Made by a program: the position numbers and the translations under genes | Part shown: positions 31,921 through 44,267 of the stretch, piece by piece | Layout: each line of letters begins with the position of its first letter | Numbering within the stretch: position 1 is the stretch's first letter | Notes under the pieces: model-generated | The model's database searches: none | Told to the model about the DNA's origin: nothing | What the model saw: the letters and a program-made list of their open reading frames with translations, nothing else | NCBI GenBank assembly: GCA_015039365.1 | Contig: WION01000408.1 | Span: 1-47,077, forward strand | Origin: Amanita rubescens | Taxonomy: Eukaryota > Basidiomycota > Agaricomycetes > Agaricales > Amanitaceae | Reading direction: 5' to 3' | Length of the DNA stretch: 47,077 nt

Positions 31921-34759
31921 AATAAGCACCCACACCTACCTTACTTGGTAAGACGCTGATTCCCATCTATTCCGCATCCAAATCGGGCAGGTCCGTGTGT
32001 TGGCCGACATCGTGAACTGAGGTTGAAGGGCCAAATATCAGACACCGCCTCGCGTGTATGACATCCGTTAACTGCGTGTGCTACAGCGCGATGGGTGCCA
32101 ACGATTTAAGTGTTGATTTATTTATCTGTATAGGTCCATGTACGTTGAGGTTAACATTCTTCAAAACCGTTGGTATTGCCAGGATTATGGCCGAACAACA
32201 GCTTGATAAACCAGACAGACAATTGCTTAGTTGTAACGACACGGTGTCGACAGATGTAGCCGCAAAGCGTTGTTGACAGATTTGTTTATCCAGGTGGGCA
32301 TGATGCCTTGTTCATGTTCCCTAAATTAATGTCGCTAGGACGCATCTGAATCACGCATCCCTGTCATGGTCGAACAAAAAGCACCCGAACTGGATGAGAT
32401 CTGGTGCGAGGGGTGTTGTTGCTCTTCCGAAAAATCAGGGACGGGATGCGTAACAATGCACGATCCACAATCGTCAATGAAAGGCGCTAGACGTTCGGCG
32501 CAAAATGCAAAATTCTATTGAAGTATCCAGGCCGACGGCACGGAGGCATCTATATTGGGAAAGTTTGATACTTCCTGATCATTTGACCCGTACCATGATG
32601 ATCTCCGTCTGTCACAAGATACGTCTTCGTTCCGCTCAATTTTGCAACCTTGCCCTGAAGCAAATGCCGAACAACAAAATCCACCGCAGCAGAACTTCCT
32701 GCTCCACATGAATCAGCGTTTTGCACCCCGTTTTTATACTCTTACGTTACAGTTTCCTTTTCTTCACACAGCCCTTTGGCTTCGCACTTGCCTGAAGTAA
32801 AAAACTCGTCGTGGGCGTATTACTGTTTCCCCTGCAGAATGTCAGAGTCGGGCGACAAAAGCAGCGTCAGAGGACATGAAAAGGCTGCGCCAAACTTTCC
32901 CTAGGAATAGCTTCCGTCGTGGCTTGAGATCCATCCTCGCGTCCTTATCGAGTTAAATCTAACTTGTTTCTGGCAATGAGACAAGCATAAATTTTATGAA
33001 TCAAGCGGGGCAATGCCATGACAAGGGCATAGAAAAACACAATTCAATATTTTTTGTTCAAGCACTGCATGCCTGGGTGGTACACGTTTCCGACCCTTTA
33101 CGACCTGCGATAAGTCTGGAAGAAAGGCATGGCGTTGACAACCCGGCTGGATAACATGATCATTATTGGGGATGACATTAGCATGAGAAACTTTCGTTTT
33201 CTCCGTTTAACGTTTTCCTGCCAACCCAGCGCTAACATCCAAATATGGGTCTTTTTTGTGTCCTGTGTCCACGATCGATGGCTCTTGGGACTGGTTGCAC
33301 TTCCATCGCTACCTCACTTCCACCCCATCCTTCGAGCCCCTCCTCTGTCAACTTCATTCTTCTCCGAGGTTATTTAATTTTACGCAGCACCTTCGTTCTC
33401 TCGGTCTAATGCTTGGATTTTAGGGTATTATCTTGCTTTCCCGGCAGGGGCCCTATCTGCATCAAGAAAAAAAATCCTTCCCGGTGTTCTCGCCGCATGA
33501 GGCAGTCAAGCTCATCGACCATTACCTAGTCGAATATGCCCAAAACTCGCAGAAAGCGAAACTAGGTTCGTTCGTATTTCAATCTTAACATCTGTCGTTT
33601 GATGGTTGCCCAGTTGCGCAGCCACTTTTCTGGACGACTACGAACTCCATTGTCGTTGAAAGGCCATGGTGCCCACTCCCAGTGCCATCAACGTATGTTT
33701 GCATCTATTTGTCCATGACGAAAACTTGACTCGGATGCGAGTAGAGAAGGGACAAACGCCCGTTCCGCCGCAGATACAATGCCAAAGACGTCGGATACAG
33801 AACGGGAAGGGGCCTGGGATCACTAAAAACAGTATTTAAAAGAAGCTGGGGACTTGGTCAGCGAAGAAAACAACTTTGAAGCTGCCTACCGCGGTGGAAA
33901 ACGAAAATGTGTTGGTTACTCGAAATTCAAGCGTTTGGCTCCTAAATGGTTTTTGATACGCCTACTCGACGCATGTGATGCTAAATTGTATCTAGATGCA
34001 TCGCTGCGGGAGGAGGACCATGAATATTGAATATTGAATGATCGATGAAAAAGAAGTCAAATTGAGTCGCCGACCGGCGACTTCGCAACGCTCAAAACGT
34101 TTCCAAGTCGTCGCAGGACAAGTCTTCTCTTGTTTCCTATCCCAACCTACCGACAACTTCATTCATAAAAAAACGTTTGTTGGTGCGGTAAATTATTACA
34201 TGTCGTTTTTCACTTTTTTCACTGCTAACGGTGAATTTGGATTCAGATTAGATGGGTTTTAAAATCCACGGCCAGAAGGGTGGTGGTACCGGGAACCACT
34301 GCTTCGAACTGTTATTTCCGCCACTCAGTACAGCTTCACTGAAAGATGGACAATAACGCAGCAGAGCAATCCACGTACCAGGCACCGATCCACTTATGAT
34401 TAGTGTGTGGGGCGGAAGCCAAGTCTTGACGCGGATCTGGCTTACGAAAATTCTCCACTCAATATCACGCTGTACCGTTCCCGGGGACTTGGGCTACAGA
34501 GCAAATCCAGCCTACTCTGCGTTCGAGTCAAGTTTTACGCGCGAAACTTGATGTCATCAAAGCGTCACACTTACAAACTCAACATAAGCTTGTTGGTTTT
34601 TCGCACTGCCGTCCAACAAGCTGGGGAACCATTTGCAATCTAGAGTCCCAGGCGCCTGTGTAGTTCCTGGATCTTATTTGGCTTCGCTCACCAGTTCTGT
34701 TTCGGTATCCTTGGTAATGACGTATTTCTGCAATGGAAAGAAAGCGGATACGTAGGATT
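31921..34759. other. Long stretch without an assigned gene
   Basis: Open frames are short. One plus-strand segment at about 33424-33565, bounded by an AG and by G-GTTCG, reads coherently (FSPHEAVKLIDHYLVEYAQN) and may be an exon of an unidentified gene. A second candidate follows an AG at 33613 (AQPLFWTTTNSIVVERPW). No start, stop or homologue supports a model. The rest shows no feature. Confidence 0.3.
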
Positions 34760-36030
34760 GATGGTGGTCTGCTAAAACATATAACGTCGAGCGGATCGAT
34801 CGTCTCCCTCAATGACTTCAGTCTAGACTCTACCCACATTATCGCCATACATATCCCCCGGAGGTGTACCAAAACTGGCATGATTTAGATATAACGGGGC
34901 GTTGGCGATGTCTTGACCCTCGGCGATAGCGGCATCCCGAATGCGCTCTGCACTCTGTCGTATGGCACTGTACATCCCGTTGTCGTACTCCGTGTTTGTC
35001 CACCCATAGTACAAATTCAGAGGCGAGCAGGCCCTAGTACGTCCGGGAGGGTATGCGCTAGGTCCCGTAGCATGGTTCAGGATGGAAGGTGAGAACGGCT
35101 CCACGTTGTATGCGGTGATACTTGTCTTATTGAATAAAGCTGTGCCCCAGAACTTTGAAATTCAGTCGGATGAGCGAAAGTGATACGGAAAACTCGATAT
35201 TCACAATCGTCTCGTTTTGGATCACGTTCAAGATGCTCGGAGTATGCTCCAGTACAGGAACTGTATGAAATATACCACTGACGTCGAGAAATTTATGCAG
35301 TTGTCGTGTCGATAGCAAGAGCATCCTAGAACGCGAAGTTTTCTCAACGTGTTCGCGGTAAATCGTCATACTTACATCCGCCTAGCAAGAAACCTTTTAC
35401 CCCAATCCCAGTCACTCGCCCTCCAACAACGCTAACGTTATGGGGAGCTAGCACCGCGTAAACGTCATCGAAGTTGAGGCCGGTACCCATCATAACAGTT
35501 TGGGTTTCTGGGTCATACTTGACTTCCCTAAACCGGTACATTGCAATCTGCACGGCCTGCGAAGAAGAGAATCGGGGGTTTAATGGGTGTCCTCCGCTCT
35601 TGACCTGTATAGCAAGTATACAATTGTCCATCGTACTAGATGACAACTAGTCATCTTGCTTACGCTGAACGGGGTCCGGGACTAGGATTTGGAGCCAGAA
35701 GCTTGGTAAGTATGCTTGACATTACGACGATGCCTCTTACGATATTCCCGACACACTTCCAGGTCAATCGTGCATGTAGATTCCTGCGTGCTTGAGTTTA
35801 CACGTCCTTCGCATAAAGGGTAATGCCTTTAAAATAGCATCGCGTCACCCCTCGGAATAGACTTGGTACATTATGCAATGCTCACCGGGATAATACACAA
35901 TACTTTTGGATGAGATGATATGGTATTGCATATCTCTCGGTAGTTGACGGCAACGCCGCATGTGACGGAGACTAGAGCCACTGACGCCAACAACGATGCA
36001 CGCATTTTCGGAACCCCTCTGGTGGACCAA
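34760..36030 (-). pseudogene. Inverted BBE-like oxidase copy with exons 5-9 deleted
   Basis: Read on the minus strand: exon 1 end (SSKSIVYYPG) at about 35917-35888, degenerate exon 2 (TCTI near 35770), and exon 3 (LQILVPDP). Exon 4 at 35610-35380 carries KSGGHPLNPRFSSSQAVQIA and ends GGRVTGIGVKGFLLGG. After a GTAAGT donor the next family sequence is exon 10 (VSGIFHTVPVLEHTPS at about 35290) and exon 11 (MEPFSPSILNHATGPSAYPP from 35104). Exons 5-9 are absent. The last exon is shifted near 34823, with the RLKSLRETIDPLDVI end in another frame. It is related to copies 6-8 by sequence (APHNVSVVGGRVTGIGV) and is the only copy on the minus strand. Confidence 0.85.
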
Positions 36031-36463
36031 GTTCCGTCACATCGCCTTTATTCACGGCCGTGGTGTCAGGGCTGCGCGCGTCCGCGCTCATGCGGGGAGA
36101 TGAGCCTCCGACCGGGTTTGGCGGCAGGTGGGACTTTGGGATTGGTCATTGTGGATGACACACAACAGGTGAACGCCAGTTGAGTGATGGTAAAATAGTA
36201 ACATGATGCATATCACAATGCTGCTAATCCCTGAAGTGGAAAAGTTCTGAACGTTTGAACTGCCACAACATTGATAAGGATCTCGGAATATGTAACGGTT
36301 GGCATGCAAGAAAGCAATTTCGAACATTCCTTCCTAAGACTCGATCACCTAGTATAATCTAGAATCCACAAGTTATTTACAAAATACCCGTTCAAAAATT
36401 GACCTAATTTCTACTCAAATTGGTTAACTGTTGCGCGGCCACCATCACCTAGATCTGTACAGT
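36031..36463. other. Region between the inverted oxidase relic and the NLR gene
   Basis: Its right part (36204-36463) is the 3' flank of NLR copy 1 and is duplicated at 44692-44940. The left part shows no gene. Confidence 0.5.
36204..36463. repeat. 3' flank duplicated with the NLR gene, copy 1
   Basis: Similarity to 44692-44940 starts abruptly at TGATGCATATCACAA and runs with small indels into the coding sequence (shared blocks GAACATTCCTT, TTATTTACAAAATACCCGTT, TACTCAAATTGGTTAA). It marks one edge of the segment that was duplicated. Confidence 0.8.
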
Positions 36464-39400
36464 TTACCACGGAATCAACATTCTCAAGCCGAATCTTCCG
36501 ATCAATGACCTCGTCTCATCGTCAATCATTCGCATCAATACCGAATCGCCATTGCAATGCCGCGTAACAATACTTTTAGCGGTGTTGTATGCCGCCAGCG
36601 CATTTCGTTTCTGCCGCATGTGAGCAAACACTCGGCCACGGGAGATATAACAATCTGCAACCTCAGCATGATTCCCAATCCGCTCAAAAGTGGCGCGGGC
36701 TTCACCGTTGTACTGAAGAGCTTGATCATAATTATGTCTCCGAATTTCGAGCTCAACCAAATGATCGAGTGTGTAGCCGATCTGACCGTGATTATTTAAC
36801 TCGTCGAACTCGCGATAAGCAAGAAGCAGAGATTTCTCCGCTTCATCGTTGCGTCCCCAGCCGTACTGTGCAATGCCCATTTGATACGTGCACATCGCAG
36901 CTCGATTGCGAGCGCCATATTTCACGTAAGCTTCACGCGCCATATTTAGTAGCGATACTGCGTAAGGCGGGTTCTCGAGCCTCAAGGTCCACGCGATATG
37001 ATATGAAACGATAATGGCACTAGGTTCATGTCCTCCACACGATTCCTTGGCGTGGTCAAGGAGTCGAAGAGCCTCTTTGACATCTCCGGCCCTCACCGAT
37101 AATGAAGCTAGGCCCTGTAAGCTGCGTGAAACTCCGGGTTTGTTGTCCACCTTCTCAAAGTACTCGCGTGCCGTCGTGAACGATTCAAAAGATTCTGCAT
37201 GTCGCCCTAGCAGGCGATTGACGTGGCCATGGAACCAATAACAATCTCCGAGCAGTGCAAATTGGTCGGTTTTTTTCCAGACACTCTCCGCTTTTTCCAT
37301 TGCCTCCGATACCTCGATGTACTTGTCTAGGCGGTACAATAGCCTCCCATGGCTGAACCAACAATGGGGAAACAAGGTACCATCGGTATCAAGAGAGGGA
37401 TTAACCTCGATGACCTCAAGAGCTTTGGTAGTTACATCGATGTTCGGAACGTCCTGATATAGAAAATTGGCGTAACCGACGACAGCTTTTAGGGCGGCTG
37501 CGCTAGGCTCGTTCTTCAACGCATCCAGCAAGACGGCCTGAGTATTCTCTTCTTCCAAGGCTAGTACTTTGGATGCCTTCTTAAAGGTTTCAGTTCCCAA
37601 TTCGTGGCCTGCATCTTCGCAAAGCTGAAAGTAATATTCGCGCAAGGCTTGTATATGGCGAGTGTCAAGGGAATGATACCGGAAGAGATACGAGCGAGTG
37701 GGAGCCTGGACGAGTATGAAGCCGTCGGCCTCCCGGTTTGCATGTCCGCTCTCTAGGATTGTTCTCAGAACGTCAAAGACGTTCTGTATCAACGGAGCTA
37801 TTCTCGGCAGGTTGTCGTATTGCACTCCTTTCGGCAGGCGCGCAAGGATGCTCAGAAGAGTAAGAGCATCTGGAGTGTTGACGAATCTATGGCTCGTCAA
37901 CGAGATCCGCACGACGTCATCAATTCGCCCCAGTCTTTTGTCTTGGCCCGACTCCAGTTGGGTGAGGAGTTCGGCGGGCTTAAACTGCAGCTGTCGCTGA
38001 CGTGCAACGATAGAAATGGAGAAAGGAAGGCATCCCAGAGCTTGAACCAGTTCCTTGACTTCCTCGTCCTTGTCTTCATCGTGGCCGCTAATAGCTCTAA
38101 ACATCGCCATCGCTGCATCGACCGACAAAGGTTCCACGAGGAAATGCAACCATGCCACGCCTTCTGGTAACGGAAGGTCCCGAGTCGTCAAGAGTATGCA
38201 GACATTGGCAGATCGGCATTGACCCAATTTCCCCAAAGCATCCGTCAGTTTCTCGATCTCATCATCGCTTCCTGGCATCTGGAAATCGTCGAAGATGATG
38301 AGCAAGGATGAGGGGTGAACTTCAAGGTATTCAATAATATCGGTCAACGGACAATTCGTCCTCTTCTTGAGAGATAGAGACGTCGCCAAGGCATGTATCA
38401 AAGCCTCGACATTGGGTGCTGATTGACAACGCACCCAATGTCGCGATCGGCCGAACGCCCGGGCTACCTCTACTCGATTGACGAGCATGCGGGCGATGGA
38501 GGATTTTCCGGTCCCAATCGCTCCGTAGAGTGCCATGTGTTTGCTTTGGCGAGCGTCCTTTGTTAGGTTCCCGATCAAATCATTCAGTATCTTGTCTCGA
38601 CCGAAGAAATATTCAGGAGCAGCTGGTAAACCTTGAAGGGGTGACGCGATTCTGAAGTCCTGCAATCAGAACTTTATAGCAAATTTGAGGGGTCAAACGT
38701 ACCTGGTACGGCCATATTTCCAATACGATATCGAGAAAACCCGGGTCATAAAGGCCAGACAATCTGCCACCAACCGGACTATATATTTCCAAATCTTGCG
38801 CTGCTCGTGATTGTAGGTAACTGCACTTTTGTCCGTTTGTTGCACGAATTCGTCATCTTCCAACATTTCTGTGAGCGTCTTATCGTCGACACTGTCATCA
38901 TCACGTAAACCGTCGTCTACAAGAATGGCAATCAGGTGCCAATGCCTTCGCCGACGTCGAGTAGATACATGAATTTACCTTTTATCTCTTCACTAGATTG
39001 TGCCGCCACGATTTTGTTGATGGCGGTTCCCATCTTCATCAGTTCTGTCCGCACTGCTAGATTTGTCTCGAGCTGTCAACCGTTTGTTAAATTAATTATA
39101 AGTGAATTGATATGGATCACCGTACTGCGAGATTGAATCGTATGTCTTCTAGATCAGTCTGACACTTTGAGAGGAATCGTTGATATTCAAAGGGTCGAAG
39201 AAACTCCTTGGATGAGTCCTTCAAACGACTCCATGTATTCAACTCCTTTTCGATGGAAAGTAAAGATCTGAGGAAATCAGTTTCTGATTTATCCTGCATA
39301 AATCCTTCATACCTTTCCGCGTTCGCTAATGTTTGCTTTACTTCCGGGGATGGACCCTCAACGTGTTCTGCAATGGAAGCCCTGGACGCGAGTTGTATCA

Positions 39401-39678
39401 ATTTCTTGGTTCGAATTTGAAGTTCTTGGCACATCCTTCGGTTCTCCGTAACAGCCTACGGCATCTAAACAAAAAGTCGACGAAATTGCACACATACACA
39501 CCTCTGAACGTTCGAGGGCATTCGTGACTACGTGGGATACCGGATTGACAAAGGGCAATGGTATGAATCCCCCAACTGCGTCCAAAACGGAAGTAAGTCC
39601 TCGGATCGGGAATCCCCTTGGCTCTGAATTGTTGAGAGATTTATCTTGCCCCTGCGAACGTTGGGATGTTCCAGGCAT
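36464..39678 (-). CDS. NLR-type receptor: MLKL-like helical N-terminus, NB-ARC, TPRs (copy 1)
   Basis: Minus-strand exons are 39678-39502 (59 codons), 39455-39126 (110), 39072-38979, a fourth at about 38930-38703 and 38659-36464 (731 codons). The N-terminal exons (GLTSVLDAVGGFIPLPFV, RRMCQELQIRTKKLIQLA, WSRLKDSSKEFLRPF) resemble the MLKL-like four-helix domain common in basidiomycete NLRs. A linker ends DPGFLDIVLEIWPYQ. The NB-ARC has YFFGRDKIL, Walker A GAIGTGKSS, Walker B LLIIFDDF, LLTTRD and GCLPFSI. About ten TPR-like helical pairs follow, to MLIPW. Such STAND proteins are ATP switches in fungal non-self recognition or stress death. Exon 4 needs a further small intron (about 44 nt, weak donor) or holds a frameshift near 38820, since its two ends are in different frames. 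All of exon 5 is clean. Confidence 0.82.
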
Positions 39679-40107
39679 TGGAAACTGATGTGGGAGAACG
39701 AGGCTAAGCAAGTCAGCATGCTTCCACAGCTAATTGGATATATATGTGATTACGGCAGCATCAGCCAGCTTCACAGAGGATAAGGTTAGCGCTTCGGAAA
39801 GTAACGGCTGTGCAGATACCGACGGGGAACTTTCCTGGAGTCATGAAAACACAGCTACACAGATTCTTTCCTGTATCTTCTGCAAATGTAATTAACAGAA
39901 GAAAGGAGATTAGAATTAGTGCACTTGCGTTTCGAACCTGTCAGAATTAAATGCTTTTCACGGATTGGCGCCAAGGACACTGCTCGAACTTTAAGTTCAT
40001 TGACATTACCGCAACTTCCCGACGTTATAACTGACGTTCCCACTATCAGTTCGCTGCGTGTAAGAGGATCCGATTAGTAAGCCAACTAGCAAACTGAACC
40101 GTGACGC
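39679..40107. other. Divergent intergenic region between NLR copy 1 and the F-box relic
   Basis: The likely NLR promoter. No coding sequence is supported. Confidence 0.45.
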
Positions 40108-40674
40108 GTGACGCGTGACTCCGTATGGGTATCCTATTTTGGAAAGCCTAGCCGTCAAAGGGCGACCGTGACGAGGCTGCTGAAGCCAATGCTGGCCCGT
40201 TGGCAATTTCAAGATCTTTCGCGTATTAGCAGCGCTCCTATCTGTCCAAATCACAACTGCAGTACTAATCCCTGCACTTTACTCGCGCTACCTCTCGATC
40301 TGCGTGAACAGATTCTTCTGCGACTGGACGCACAGGACATCAGAACATGCGCCCTATCATCAAAAGAATTTATACGCTCTTCGATTGAAGTTCTACAGTA
40401 CTTCATCGCTTGTCACGCAGCAGGCGTTACAGTCGTAGACAACCCGCGTTGCAAACTCTCGTATGCCGAGCGCTACGAGGCTCTATTGAAGTGAGAAAAG
40501 GCATGGTACAGATTTCAGCCAGTCTTTACAAAGGTGCCGAATGTGCCACGTCTTGGCATACACAAGTTGACCGCAGGTGTCTATTTTCTTGGTGACAGCA
40601 ATCGCCGGGACCTGCGCTACTTCACTCTTCCATCCGCGCCCCATGAAGTTCCCCAGTGGGCCACCATCCAGTGA
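40108..40674 (+). pseudogene. Truncated F-box protein with a nonsense codon
   Basis: One frame runs 189 codons, with TGA at 40492-40494 and again at 40672-40674. It contains an F-box-like segment (ALPLDLREQILLRLD, ALSSKEFIRSSIEVLQYFI), then LSYAERYEALLK. After the first TGA it continues in the same frame with EKAW, PRLGIHKLTAGVYFLGDSNR and LRYFTLPS, as expected for the large agaricomycete family of such F-box proteins. The stop replaces a position where siblings usually have Arg, consistent with CGA to TGA. The family is normally 400 or more residues, so the C-terminal half is also missing. F-box proteins pick substrates for SCF ubiquitin ligases; this copy is unlikely to work. Confidence 0.7.
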
Positions 40675-41003
40675 CGGCTGATTATTTGCGATCTTTTGGC
40701 GATCCAAACAAAATAAGGGAGCAACGAAGCAAGAAGGCTAACAAGTCAGATAGTTACGATATACTACGTCCCTCGATACCTTGTGCGCCAGGATCCGGTC
40801 GGCGTAAATGAACAAACTGTCAAGCGTTCCACTCTGAGTAACATGTATCCAACTAGACTGTACCTTACGAATCCATTTGTTTGCGTAATTCATGACGATC
40901 GCGTGCTAAAAGAACGGTTGTCATTGAGTGCATAACATCTATGTAATTAAGATTGGTCGTCAAATAGGTATGACCAATAGACCAGTAAATGCGAGATTCA
41001 AAG
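40675..41003. other. Intergenic region, convergent 3' ends
   Basis: No gene is seen between the F-box relic (plus) and the P450 stop (minus). Confidence 0.5.
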
Positions 41004-42876
41004 TCAATCACGTCGCCTAATGCCAAGTCTGCAAGAGACCAGCTTCCTTAAAAATCCCTCCCATATTTCGACCTAAGCATGACAGGTTAGGCACAAACTC
41101 CTCAGTTCCCGGGGGACACTAACCTGTTCATCAGGTCGCTCAAGAACAAAGCTATACCGGCGGAAAAGCGATGCAGCAACAATGCGCATCTCCATCATGG
41201 CCAGATTACGCCCTACACAAGCCCTGCATCCAACGATCAGACAAATGGACGCAGCTTAGCGAACAAGATCCTGCTCACCTTGGACCGACAGAAAAGGTGT
41301 TGAGCGTCTTCTGCATAAGACTCTGGTCACGCTCGAACCACCGTTCGGGTCGGAAAACTTCGACATCTTCGCCCCAGACATTGACATCACGATGGATGGT
41401 GTAGCTGGGCACGCTAAGAATGGTACCTTCGACAAAGTGTTGACCCGACACCGTCAAGCCGCCTTTTGGAGCGACGCGGGGGAGGCCAATACCAGAAGTG
41501 GTGTGGACACGGAGAGCTTCGTTGACGCAAGCGTCGAGATAAGGAAGGAGTTTGACCTGATCAGCGGGTGCGACAACATCGTCTTCCGCTCCAAGGTGTT
41601 CATCCAGTTCCTTTTGAAGTTTCGCCTGGACGCGGGGATTGCTGGCAATAGTGATAGATAATAGCGGTAATTGAGCTAGGATTGCGTAAGTATAGGTGCA
41701 GCATATTACTGTTTGAACTTACTTTGCACTGCTATCCGAGCCGGCAATTAGGAAAGTTTGAGCTTCAGCTGTGAGTTCTTCCGCGCCCAAAGGCTTTGCC
41801 TTCGTCGTCAGCGACCGTTCTGCAAGTTTGCTGAGCAAATCAGTTACGATCGGTGGGGTTTGCCAATCGTTTCGCAACAGCCATAATAGATATTCCAGCC
41901 AAGTACCGAACACAGTCGGTTCCAAATCGGTATCCAGGAAGTTTGCTGACGATCGGCCTCCAAGAGGGAGGCAGCACACCTATACACATCGAAAAGTCAC
42001 CACGGCCATTCAAGATCTCAACAGCAGGGATGCCGATGACGTCCGAATCTATTTCTTGTTTGCCGTAGGAATTCATCAGGGCTTGTTGGCTGCCATGATG
42101 TTTTGGGGCCATAGCGACATCTTTACCGGATTCTAACATTCCGAATGGAGCTCCAAATGAGAGGTCTCCGATGATGTCAAACGCCAGATAGTTCACCCCT
42201 ATGACGGCTCTTGTATCAGTTTTGCAAACCAGGCGTCGTGAAACCAGTGCTTACACGGCAAGACATTCAGATAGAGTCGTCCATCTCTACCCTCCCATCC
42301 TACCTTCTCCATCGTTTCCGGACATGCCTTTGAGAGCGAGGTCGTGGAACTGATCCCATCCGCTTGATGAGTTGAAGAACATGACGCTTGAGGTGGGGCT
42401 CAAACTCGAGGACATTCTTCTGGGAGAAAATGTGCGAGATAATCTTGCGTTTACGTGTATGCTCGGGGCGATCACGCGTGTTGAACACACCGCGTCTTAT
42501 AGAGACGAAGGCATCATAAAAGTCGGATTTTAAAGCACCGTTTCCGTGACCGTAGATGGAGTTCAGGGCCTCCGGGTCGGCGACGGAGATGTGGTTTGGA
42601 GCAATGCGAACTATTGGGCCTGTTCCGCGACCATGTTAGCGAGCTATAACGTATCGAAAAGGGATGCATACCGTATTTTTGGTGGGCTTTGTGAACGCTG
42701 TCGGAGCGGTGTCCCATCTTGCTAACATAGCCCAACCAGAAATGCGAGAACTTCGCGAGGAAGGGGCCCGGATGGCTTTTTACACCACAAGGATCTACGA
42801 GCCATGGAATAAAGTGGGCGAGGAAACCGATAGCGGGGATTGCGAGAGCTACAGTGAAGTAATTGATAGAAGACAT
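41004..42876 (-). pseudogene. CYP53-like cytochrome P450 (benzoate 4-monooxygenase type), frameshifted
   Basis: The minus-strand gene starts at ATG 42876 with a membrane anchor (ALAIPAIGFLAHFIPWLV), then DPCGVKSHPGPFLAKFSHFW. Exon 1 is 42876-42672, exon 2 42619-42255 and exon 3 42198 to about 41724; later exons end with TGA at 41004. P450 marks are present: NEALR (ExxR), FRPERW, and FSVGPR joined across an intron to ACVGRN (haem-binding Cys). The overall text matches CYP53-type benzoate 4-hydroxylases, which act at the ER in aromatic-acid catabolism. It carries an extra base after LIKR near 42363, another near 42292 (GRM/GRDGR) and one at about 41846 (PTDRN then DLLSK). A fourth shift is probable before NPRVQ near 41650. 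No single long product is possible. Confidence 0.78.
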
Positions 42877-43200
42877 CTTGCAAGGAACTGAGGAGACATT
42901 GAGCAGGCGATATTTGCTGGTTTATGTACTGCGTTGCTGAGGCCAGAGGTCATAATGGACACTGTCGACAACGTTGATGTTGCCATCACAGCATCAGCAA
43001 CCGTGACCGCAAATCTCCAAATGTGGCGGTGAATGAAACCATTTTCCGCATTTTCGCACTGCCGTTCTAAATTATTCTGACCAGAAATGTGTGGTCTTCT
43101 CCCACAATCGGAAATACTGAGATGTTTGGCGGTGGCGCACATTACTCACTCCACGAGAACGAGGCCAAGATGAAATTGTCACGCCGTCACGAATATCACG
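42877..43200. other. Divergent region between the P450 and a possible secreted-protein fragment
   Basis: Likely promoter sequence for one or both neighbours. No exon is supported. Confidence 0.4.
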
Positions 43201-43820
43201 TCCTCATTTCCTTTCTGGGCATTCCTTTCCTTTTTGGCGGCAGCGCACATCCGAATTTCTCATCACTCATTCCAACAAGGAGAAGTTGTCTGGTGCGTAA
43301 AAGTACACCTATCTGTTACATACATCTGATTCGTCTTCAGAGCGCCTCATACTGATGCACACGTCGTCACTCCAGACTACATCCAAGTCACTGAAGGTAC
43401 GCTTGCAGAGTGAATTTAATCTGCAACCTTACATTTTCTTCCTCGTTTTAGGTATCGGTAACTTGACAAGTATCAATCTCCCTGCAGGCGATGCTGGCGT
43501 GAGTAACCGTTAGACTTTTTCATCCTTCTTAACAGTGGCGCCCGTCACTCAGGGACAGGTACATTGTTTTGGGCTTTGTCAGTGGTAACCTGATCACGTC
43601 CGCTCCTCTCGTCTCCTTATGCATATGATCACTGTCCATATAAGATGGCTTGATCCCCACGGGGCCACCGGTAATGGTAAGCAAATTTCGTTACCGATAA
43701 AGATCTGCACCTCGGTTTTCTATTTTCATCTGTCCCTTGTCCTTGCTTAATAACCTCTCGCTTACGCCCCAATAGGCAATGCGATTGGTGGATTCGCCTT
43801 CCCCAGCGCGTTTGGTTAAC
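43201..43820 (+). pseudogene. Possible secreted-protein gene or relic, several short exons
   Basis: Segments that read as consecutive exons with splice signals: 43201-43291 (hydrophobic FWAFLSFLAAAHIR then HSFQQGEVVWC, GTAAAA donor); 43341-43396 (RAPHTDAHVVTPDYIQVTEG across a GTACGC donor); 43453-43499 (IGNLTSINLPAGDAG, GTGAGT donor); 43560-43678 (YIVLGFVSGNLITSAPLV, WLDPHGATGNG); 43775-43819 (GNAIGGFAFPSAFG then TAA). The hydrophobic start looks like a signal peptide, but no ATG is in frame before it, and the fourth segment changes frame at LCI-TGA. Family unknown. It is either a decayed gene or one with a start exon I cannot see. Confidence 0.35.
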
Positions 43821-44267
43821 TCGAACAAACGCATGCCAAGTGGACGGTAGACACCGTTTCATCACCATCACCACCGCGAAGGCAAGCTTACCAAGTGCTC
43901 AGCAGAACTTCGTATCGGAGTCCCAGCCTGTTCTGCTTCCGCGCGCACCTCGGCGGCAGTGGCGAGGTGAGCCTCGCTCCGGCTATCAAACGCGCTCTCT
44001 CCACCCTGATTCTCGTCCCTATCAAACCCGTAGCCAATGGGCGTGTGCGGAATAGCTCAACCTTTTATCAGGGCGAGCGGTCAACGCCTCCCGCTCACTC
44101 AGCTCCGTCCTCCTCGTCTTGCGCAACCATCAGCAGTATCAGAAACAGCTACTACATCTCCGGAACCAGCGTCGGCACTAGAACCCCTTCAGGCGTACGT
44201 AGTTCTGTTTCCACCAGACCAACACACATGGTGCGTGTTGAAAGGAGTGAAATGCATCACGACGTCA

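Noticed and set aside
36589..38170. Plus frames of 100-141 codons
   Set aside because: They are antisense to the NB-ARC/TPR exon, and similar ghosts recur at the paralogous positions in copy 2.
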